Position numbers and translations under genes: made by a program. Shown in pieces: positions 55,632 to 64,000 of a stretch of DNA of 64,000 nucleotides. The DNA comes from Drosophila persimilis (lineage: Eukaryota > Arthropoda > Insecta > Diptera > Drosophilidae): contig NW_020825288.1 in assembly GCF_003286085.1 (NCBI RefSeq), forward strand, positions 24,986,001 to 25,050,000, written 5' to 3'. The notes under the pieces were generated by a model. That model was not told the origin of the DNA. It did not search any database and worked only from the letters and a program-made list of their open reading frames with translations. The first letter of the stretch is position 1, and every line of letters starts with the position of its first letter.

Positions 55632-58600
55632 TAATTATACGACGCTCTCAGAGCTCGAGATTCCTTCAATTCCTGCAAAATGGAATGACCAAAACAGCAT
55701 ACATTGCGTGTACATGAAACGACACATTGATGGTCAAAAGCGTGATTATTACTATTATTAGTGGACCGCCCACTGCAGATCCAATGGATAAAGAAAGCGA
55801 ACTAATGAAGTGCTTACGAAGGATAGTCATAGCTGATTGCTATGCTATAGCTTAAAAGCAGGATCAACACAGACGACCCTTGACTTTGATGTGAAAATAG
55901 AATGGATATAAAATGGATGAAGGCTATTCTGTTCCAACAACTTTTTAGTCTGTTTGAGTTCCCAAACAAGTTGTCATTTTTTCCCTCCAAAAAAGTCCAT
56001 TCCGTGAGGGGGTTCTTTCTTTCTTTTCTGTCGCTTGGCTCCACTTTCAGTAATCTCTGTAAATAGGCTGCCAACCAGAACAAGCGCACATTTCCTCGAC
56101 TCCCGGGGCTTGCTTGGCTATGCATTTGCCCAATCTAGTCAACGTTCTTTTTTTTTTCCTCTTTTACGACAAACAATTGCCCTGAAATAATGGCCGTTAA
56201 TTTCAAATGAATTCATGCCATAAAAATGAGTAAAAAGTGCCCTGTGGGTGGGTTAGGACTCTTCGCGCCGTGCCAGGCGCTGTTCCCGATTCGAAGTGGT
56301 TTTATAGGAGCTGCGGTAGCGCGGCATTACTTGAAAGAAGTCGTTAAATAAATGGTGGGGGTTCATTGTACGATTTCAGGGGAAACACTCCTCAAGTTTG
56401 ATGGAAAGAGAACGCTGAGGGAAGGATAATCATGAGGGAAATTTATATATAAAAATTACTACATTTTTAATAATCTTTGGGAGTAGTTATTGAAAAATTA
56501 AAAAGCTGCAGAGATTTATGCTGTGGCGTTTGGCGCCAGAACAGTCGTCCTGCACGCCGTTTGTGGAAACCAAGGCTCTGGGCCGAGAATGCAAAAACAA
56601 AATACTCGCAAAATGTGCCTGAGAGCTGCTCGACTCGAGCAGAACTTTTTGTTGAAGTGCCCAATGCAAAAGACAATGCCCCCATAATTACCCATCCAAG
56701 CCATCCAAGTGTAGGACAGTGTTTTTTTTTTTTTTTTGTATAATTTATGAATTGACTTGCTTGGCTAGTCACCGATTGATTTCTTTTTATATTTCTCTTT
56801 TTTTAAGAGTGAATTTCTCATTTAGTGAATGCCGTTGCTGCTGCTCGTTGATTGGACGCATTTCAATGGCACTCCACGACTCTACTCGACTCGACTCTGC
56901 CTCGTGGTTTGTTTGTTTGCACGTTCATTCATAAACTCGTAAAAAATGAATCGAAAACAAACAAAACCGCATACAAAAAAAATTCCAATAAAATTTTCAT
57001 TAACACACAGAAAAAAAAAAAGAAAAAAAAAACGAAATTCCACGAAATAGAAAACCCAACGAAAATGGGGAGATCCGTTTCGAAAAAACAAAAAAAAAAC
57101 GAACATAAAACGTAACCAAGCATACCCAAAACATAGCAAACCGCCGTCGTTGTAGGCCTAGCCCAAAAAACCCGTCGAACCCCCCAAACCATTCCACACC
57201 GCACTCCATTCGGATCGAATCCAAAGAGTCAAACCATTACAAGAGACACCTGCGAAAACGCAGAAATAATAATGAAATGCCAGTGCGCTCTACAAGAAAT
57301 TAACTCCGATACGTGAGCATACAAAGTAAACGGCTTTTTTCGGGGCATTCCACATTCCACATTCCACACGCACACACAAAAACACGCAGCGCAGCACGCA
57401 GCAGAGAAAAGACGAAAGCGGGCTGGAAATTCCAAGATCATGACGTATGTATGGGTGTATTGTACGCAGAATGTCATGTCGTGTCATGGATGCCAGGCGA
57501 TGATTTTACATTCTACATTCGACATACAATCTAGGTATGGGACGATGGACTGCATAGAGATGAGAGAGACTAGAGATTGGAGATGGGCATGGCCTTAGAG
57601 CCATTTGGGCTCCACATTTCTTTGAATTCTTAACTCTACAATTCCTTTAAGAGCTCCAACCTTTGCACATCTCCAACACATACGTCGAACAATCGGTAAG
57701 CGTGTCACCAATAAACACACTCCACCGATAACAGGCATAGAGAGCCATCATCATATCGGAAATCTATTAAGTTATGGCGAAAAAACAACTGATTAAAATA
57801 CAAAATACCGATGTCTGTGCGTGAGCCAAGTCACTGACGCGCCCGGCTGTCGGGCGTGAGCGATAGGCGGCCAATTGGAGATGTCATGCGATAACGATAG
57901 CAGCCAGGACTGAGATTTCCGATTGGAGCAAAGCACACAATCAATGGTCGTGCATCTAGTACGTGGCTTAAGAAGTCATATCGCAGATCCCCTATCACAT
58001 TCCACCTATCGTCTCTTGACGATCCTTCAACATTTATTAGAGTCCCAAAGCCTAATCCTAGCGATACCTTCATTCTCGTGACTTTCACCATTTTCCACAG
58101 CCGCAGACCTTGTCCATATCACATGACCGAAACCGGTAAAGCTCCAGGAGAGCCTTGTGACAATCCCAATAAGCAGTCACGTTCGTATCAAAATACATTG
58201 TTGATTGAACACACCGTATTTTTTTCTTTTCTTGTTGTTTTTATCGCGTCAGTAGAGTATTTCACACACGTCATCACCCCAGAGATTGGGGGAAGCGCTC
58301 GCGCGCGCGATCCATCCTTGGGGTATGATGCACTGCCGTTGTTTTTCCAGTTGCACTTTTACTACGATTGTGCAAACCCCACCAACACAGATGCACGGCT
58401 CGCATATACATGTTTGTTCAATGAATTATTATTATTCAGCCGATCGACAGGCAGAGCCATTGAATTTCACAATAACAATAACAAGATAAGAGGTAACCCC
58501 GTACCATCCGAACCGTCCATTCCGTTCCATAGGCCCATAGTAGTGCCATTCGATTGTTCCCCTGAATATAATGATACGGACCAAAGTTCGTTTCCAATTT

Positions 58601-60563
58601 ATTAGTTAACAAATTTCCTAGAAATTCAGAGGATTAGTGGCAGTGGAAGTAAGTCCCCGGCCATATCGTAAATACTTCTCCAAAAATATTTTCGCTCAAT
58701 CACCATTCCTGATGGCAGGTGGTGTTGGCTCCACTTTAAAAGTTTTTTGTGGATGCGAAATCAATGAAAAGCCTTCATAAAGTAGCCACTATACTATTCC
58801 CAACTTCCCCATATATATATATATAGAAGTGTTTTCCTATGACAAATATTGCCGTAGTACTACTCGGAATGGAATGAGCAATTCGTATGTTATTTCCGGT
58901 TATGTTTCCGCCACCCGATTCTTCTGATCTATTTATTTTGTTCGTAAAACAGCAGGGCTATAAGGGCTACAAAAAAAAACTCCAAAGGATTGTGGATTGA
59001 TGGACTATTCGATACCCAAGACTTTTCCACTTCAGCTTTTCCTTGAGATTAAATTTTGAATTTGTGAATGCATTCATTTAATCCTCATTAAGATCTAAAA
59101 TATCTCGAGGCCGTAAGATTTGTATAAACAAAATCAACCGACTGCTGAATATATTTAACTAATTTAATCGTTAAAATTAAAGATTCTTCGTCACAGGTTT
59201 CGGTCTTGTTATCGTTTCCATCTTGATTGCTGATCAAGCATACCAGATAATTGATCCATTGAATTATGCCAAACGATTCCAAAGATCACTTAAGAACCAG
59301 TTATCAGTCCTATATTATACACCCTCTGAAACGCTGGGTAAAACGGAAACACTTTGATAAAATAGGTATTTGGTCCCCCCCCCGAATGATTCAGTGTATG
59401 TCATGGATATATTTCTACAACTGATTTAAGTGGAGTATCAAGTAAATACACTCGAACTTTGGTTAGTTTCGTGGCCAATCAATTGCAGTCTTTATGCTTT
59501 TGACAGGAGAGCGAGCCTGTCTGATACTGGCCGTAACTAACGATTAAATATCGCATACCATTTCTATACCGCATAATCTATAGTCAACTATTTTTTGTTT
59601 ACTTGGTATTTTCATTGGAATTCGGCACATTTTGTGGTTGGTTATTTTCATTTACTTGGGATTTTGCTAGCCAGGCCGGCCATCGGATATCTCTTCTTAG
59701 AAGCCATCGATTTACTCGATAATAATTAATATTCTCTTGGATGGTTTTCAGCTGGGAGCTTGACAATCTGTTCTATGAATCAGAGGGAAAAGGAGTGCGA
59801 ATGATGTCTTGGAAAATATTCTTAAACCACCAGTTTCCCTGCTGGGTTTATTTGTTAACCTATTTCATATTTAATGATTAAAATATCTATTTTTAACCCA
59901 TTTTTCACAGTTAATCCACACATATTTAGAATATTTCGCACTAAATAATATTTTATATTATTTTATCTAGTATTATCGATAGTTGCTTTCGTAGAACTTA
60001 CAGAGTTGTTTAGTTTCCCGTTTCTTTGTGTCCAAGTCGGTTTATTTTTTTAATTAACTTTAATGAAAATCCGTTAACTGCTTTAAATTCCCCCGATATG
60101 GGGAAAACAAGTTTCGCCGATCAATTGAATCGTGTGAAATATCTCGTTTCACTTTTTCCCCTCCGTTTCTGTTGTAGTTTCATAATGTTTAGTAATTAAA
60201 GCTTTGGCAATAATACAGCGCCGGTTCAGCCCCCTAGCCACAGCGCCCAACCACAATACCAGTACCGACCGATGCCACTGCCAGTAATGATTAATTATTG
60301 TAGAAGGAGAAAACGTACCAAAAATCAAGCTATACATGGATCGAAGGCCTTGGGGTTTACTAGTTCCGGTCTCTGCAGAGCCCCAGCCCTTCTATGTTGT
60401 GTCTCTCCTCTTCTATATCTGTGCTTCTATATCCTTTCCAGTCTTGCGGCTTGGAGGTCCGAGTACAAGTCGAAATCCGCTTTGGCTTATACAACATTTT
60501 TGTGGTTTTGTTGTTTATCAAGGTGTTAAATAAGTTTGTACACGGCCACAGACACGCGGCCCG

Positions 60564-60581
60564 CACACACACACACACACA
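60564..60581. repeat. (CA)n microsatellite
   Basis: Nine CA units in a CCGCACACAC context. Confidence 0.9.
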
Positions 60582-61561
60582 TTGTCGTCGCTGAATGAAT
60601 GGGGGGCCCGGGCCCACACACACACGACGTGCGACGACTACGAGTACAAGCACAAAGCCGGCCCAGGGCTGGGACGGCAACGCTGTCGATCCCCTGGCGC
60701 TGCTCTCTCTTAGACTGGGCCGGCACTCTCTCTCTCTCGTCAGTACTGGCCGAACGAGATGACTGTAGATGCATACAGGAGGAAATAGTTTTGAACATCT
60801 GTGCGACACCTATGATCTATTACTACCACAAATATTTTTGTAAATGTATTTTATGCTTTCTGTGAACTCTCTTCGAAGATGGGAAATTGTTTCACTTTTA
60901 TCTCTTTTGTATTTACAGTAATTTTGTGACTAGTTCCTTATGCGAATAAATATAGTACATAAATATATAGATAATAAAAGAATAATCAATCGATATACAT
61001 CATGCAAATGTATTCCTTTACGTTGGTGTTTTATTGTGTCTAGACCATTTTATTTATTGAGCTCGAATAAGCATTCCCATATTCGGTATTCAGATCCGAA
61101 TGAATGCTGATTTGCATATCATTCGTAAAACTCTTGAATATTCTCAGAGCCGTTTATGATCTTTTTTGACATTGAGGTTGACTCACAGAAGGAATGCTTT
61201 GGGAATGGGAATGGGAATGGGAACACTTTCTCAGTGGGCCACTAGAAAGTGCAGTTCAGTCTCCTCCCCGTTTAGACAGTGCTTAAACGCTGCTCTTCTC
61301 TTTGTCTCGCTCTTTATCTCTGTCGCTGGGCATACATACATATGTGTATGTGTGAATGAATGCAGCAACAGTCAGGCCGCTAGCGCTGCCGCTGTCGCTG
61401 CCGCAGCGAGTAGCGTAAGAAGCAAAAACAACAACAACAAAAGCGAGGGAACGATGAACATCAAGTGAATGAAATTTTTTAGCGCGTTGTTTCCCTTCTT
61501 TTTTTTTCTCTTTCCGTGTGTAATGACATTTTCAAGTGTCCGACCCTCGGCTCTGACGCTC

Positions 61562-61608
61562 AGTGTGTGCGTGTGTGTGCGTGTGTGTGTGGGTGTGTGT
61601 GTGCGTGT
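61562..61608. repeat. Interrupted (GT)n array
   Basis: About 47 bases of GT with GC and GG interruptions (GTGTGCGTGTGTGTGCGTG). Confidence 0.9.
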
Positions 61609-62740
61609 CTGACTTTTGAGTGTGGAATGCAAGTGAGTAAACAATGATAATTGTCTGAGGGGAAGGAGGCAACAACAATAACAACAGCAATAACGTTTTA
61701 ATAGAAAATATGATTTGATAAGCTTTCGTTTCTCTCTCTCTCCCTAATCTAGACATGGGCACTGCCCCTCTCTGCAATCCCCAAACCCCAATCCCCCAAT
61801 TCTAACCTCCTTTGCTTCTGCTTCTGCTTTTGATAGGGTTAGCCAACATTTTATTTGGTTACACTTATTATTTATGATTCGTTTCGTTTCGTTTCGTTTC
61901 ACTTCTTCCTTCCATTCATTGCCCAACATTTGACGTGCGACTGCTGGAATGTGCATTGCACAAGGGGCCTGGGGGCCTCTGCCCCCTCCCGCTCCCATCT
62001 GTATCTGTGTGTGTTGTTGTTTGATTTTGGTATTTGGAAGTTATCAATGAAATTGTGTTTTCCCTCGGCTCCGGGCCGTGAGTAGAGTAAAATTGTAGTT
62101 ATTCGATTTCATTCACAGGCGTTTTTTTTTGGCCCCAATTCGGGGGACCCCGCACTATGCCACAGACCGGAAAAATACTCGAAATCTGTTATTTACCTAT
62201 TTGTTTAGTGCGGGGGGGGCAAGGGGGCGGGGTGCCATATCGGTTTTCTTATCGCTACTGCCCCCCCCCTTCGTGGCTGCATTCTCTCTGTCTCTTTCAC
62301 TCTCTCAACACATCATTCGATCCATGGTGGAAGTCAATTGTCAACAATTTATCCCATTCATGGAAATAAATATGAATGAAATTGTATAGATTACGAATCT
62401 GAGGTCTCAAATGATTCCATTCGTGATCGATTCATGGATACTTTCTTTTATGGGATGTGCCCTTTATAATATACTCCCCTTTATAGGTATCTTTAATCTA
62501 TAGTCTCCCACTCCATGCCGCCCACCCAATAAAGGAGTCTCCTCTTCGGTGATGGAATCAAATCCTCTGACATTTGTCCGTCACAAGTCAAGCTAATTAA
62601 TTCAAGCTGTATGTGCCCCAAAATGATTCCGTTCCATCGCAGAGCCCCCCATCCACCATCCCCCTGGTACAGAGCCATGTTATCAGCTGCCACTCGTGCG
62701 CCGCCGCTCATCTCTTGGGCTCTGCTCCGCTCCGATGATG

Positions 62741-62785
62741 CTCTGCTCTGCTCTGCTCTCCTCTGCTCTCCTCTGCTCTCCTCTG
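62741..62785. repeat. CTCTGCTCTC minisatellite
   Basis: CTCTG units that become a 10-base period CTCTGCTCTC repeated, ending CTCTGGGC. Confidence 0.85.
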
Positions 62786-63208
62786 GGCTTGTCAAATTTG
62801 ACATTTGCTATTGAACCGTTCATAAAATAGGCGCCAGACAGATTGGGGCGCCTCCCCCCCCCCTACGCGCGCGGACAAAGGAGAACGCTCTCAGATGTTT
62901 CTTCAGATTTCAGTATTCATATTTCGTTTTTCTGGTTTTGTTTTCTTGTTATGATTTATTAAACATTTATTTGGTTTAATGAATTAATTTGATTTGATTT
63001 CGACAGCGTAACGGAAATACTTGTGTGTGTGTGTATCTGTGTGTGTAAGCGTCAATTGTGGGGCGCCAAAGAGGCGCAATGCACGACGCAATTGTCTGAG
63101 CGCTAAACGCAAAGCGAAAGAAAAACTGCATAACGAGAAGAGCAGGCAACAAAAACGACAAGACAACAATGACAACTGTACAGGAAAACTATATTACAAC
63201 GTCAGCGG

Positions 63209-63250
63209 GGAGGGGGGCGGGCTGTCGGAGAGGGGGGCGGGCTGTCGGAC
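63209..63250. repeat. 20-bp G-rich direct repeat
   Basis: AGGGGGGCGGGCTGTCGG occurs at 63211 and again at 63231, two adjacent copies of a 20-bp unit. Runs of six G could form a G-quadruplex. Confidence 0.85.
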
Positions 63251-63908
63251 AGGCACTAGCATAAAATAAAACGCAATACATTTCCACAAATGTCGGGGGA
63301 AAAAAAACTACATAAAAACAAACAACTAGAAGGCAAGACTAGCTTTTGGGGGAGGAGTTGCGATGCCTCAGATACCCCTTGTGGATGGATGATACGGTAT
63401 AGATATGGTCTTCCAGCTTGATTCATTTCATTGAGGAAAGATTTGTCAGACTTTGGTGGGATTTTGATCTTTTGGATTGAGATAATTGATTGATTTCACA
63501 TGTCCATTTGAAAATGTTTGAAGATAGGGAAAAAACATTGTCTCCTCCTACAGAAATCCGCCAGAACTCCAGACCTGAGACGCACAATCGAAGGCCGCTG
63601 AAGTGAATGCCCAAGTATGCCAAAAACAACATTCATTGCATGTGCATGATGCGGCAAAATGCTTCTTGTTGATAGTACAAAAGTGTTGCCTGTCTCTCTC
63701 CCTCTCTCTCTCTTCTTTCTCTGCGTCTTACAAACATCTGATCAGAGGAACGGATATGCTTCTAATACTTAGGGTACAACAAAATCCAAGCAGCAACAAC
63801 AACAACAGCAATAGTTGTTAGGCTATTAAGTTCCGCTTAAATTGTTTTCACATTTGCCTTATGCCCCGCCCCCCGCCCCTCTCTTATGCGACAAGCATAC
63901 ACGCACAC

Positions 63909-63932
63909 AGACACACACACACACACACACAT
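63909..63932. repeat. (CA)n microsatellite
   Basis: Eleven to twelve CA units near the end of the window. Confidence 0.9.
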
Positions 63933-64000
63933 ACGACGAAAAAAAAGCGCCAGCAACAATAAGAACAAAAGCAAAGTGCGAGAGAGGCACAAAATAACCT

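Larger units (their letters stand above)
55632..64000. other. Non-coding DNA upstream of InR
   Basis: No supportable gene. Open frames such as 58078-58605 (175 codons) show no domain. FOXO-type GTAAACAA cores occur on the plus strand at about 61635 and as TTGTTTAC at about 59594. Microsatellites are frequent. It may contain further InR non-coding exons or enhancers, which cannot be defined from sequence alone. Confidence 0.4.

Noticed and set aside
58078..58605. 175-codon plus-strand open frame
   Set aside because: No domain, no promoter, no splice partners. Treated as chance.
1..64000. CRISPR array, operons, bacterial-type features
   Set aside because: Spliced genes, Pol III tRNA genes and transposon types show this is eukaryotic nuclear DNA; spaced repeats seen are tandem satellites, not CRISPR.

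Overview
The window is insect nuclear DNA from a Drosophila species. It carries a complete insulin-like receptor gene (InR), slalom (sll), an Attacin-D gene, short GT-AG introns of roughly 55-75 bases, DINE-1/INE-1-like repeat fragments, TATA boxes at the usual spacing, and very many CA/GT, CT and CAG-type simple repeats. The protein divergence from what I remember of D. melanogaster suggests a species outside the melanogaster subgroup. An obscura-group fly is plausible but not proven by the sequence. All gene models were joined by hand from splice sites, and every multi-exon model given as a CDS keeps its reading frame.

Left part (1-20 kb): a dispersed tRNA cluster of eleven genes (4 Ala-AGC, 3 Pro-TGG, 2 Thr-AGT, 1 Val-AAC, 1 Val-CAC). 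Between them lie an intronless Rpn12-like proteasome subunit, a six-exon DRC5/TCTE1-like leucine-rich-repeat protein (sperm axoneme), and Attacin-D (intracellular antimicrobial family member with its own TATA box). From memory, the tRNA set plus AttD resembles the 90BC region of D. melanogaster 3R (Muller element E).

Middle part (15-27 kb): seven small secreted proteins, mostly rich in Gly/Tyr/Pro and probably cuticular or other extracellular-matrix products. Five share one architecture: a first coding exon of only 2-7 codons, a phase-0 intron, then one exon with the rest of the signal peptide and the repeats. Two perfect TATCGATA sites sit between the tRNA cluster and part of this array.

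Right of that (28-36 kb): slalom (Golgi PAPS transporter, four exons, 465 aa) with two motif-6/motif-1 type promoters upstream, a 165-bp pogo-like MITE with TA target duplication, two decayed Tc1-like elements, and an intronless acyl-CoA delta-9-type desaturase whose TATA box lies about 70 bp from the end of one Tc1-like copy. A decayed non-LTR retrotransposon fragment follows.

40-49 kb: InR on the minus strand, eleven coding exons, 2285 codons, with an unusually long N-terminal extension, tetrabasic processing site, transmembrane segment, kinase and a tail rich in NPxY/YxxM motifs. A long A-rich 3' UTR probably lies at 37.3-40.3 kb.

49-64 kb: almost entirely non-coding DNA upstream of InR, with abundant microsatellites. 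The exception is a frameshifted, multi-exon DUF4806-like gene remnant at 50.5-51.4 kb, flanked by 63-bp-spaced and 88-bp tandem repeats sharing a short motif. This is the least explained structure in the window.
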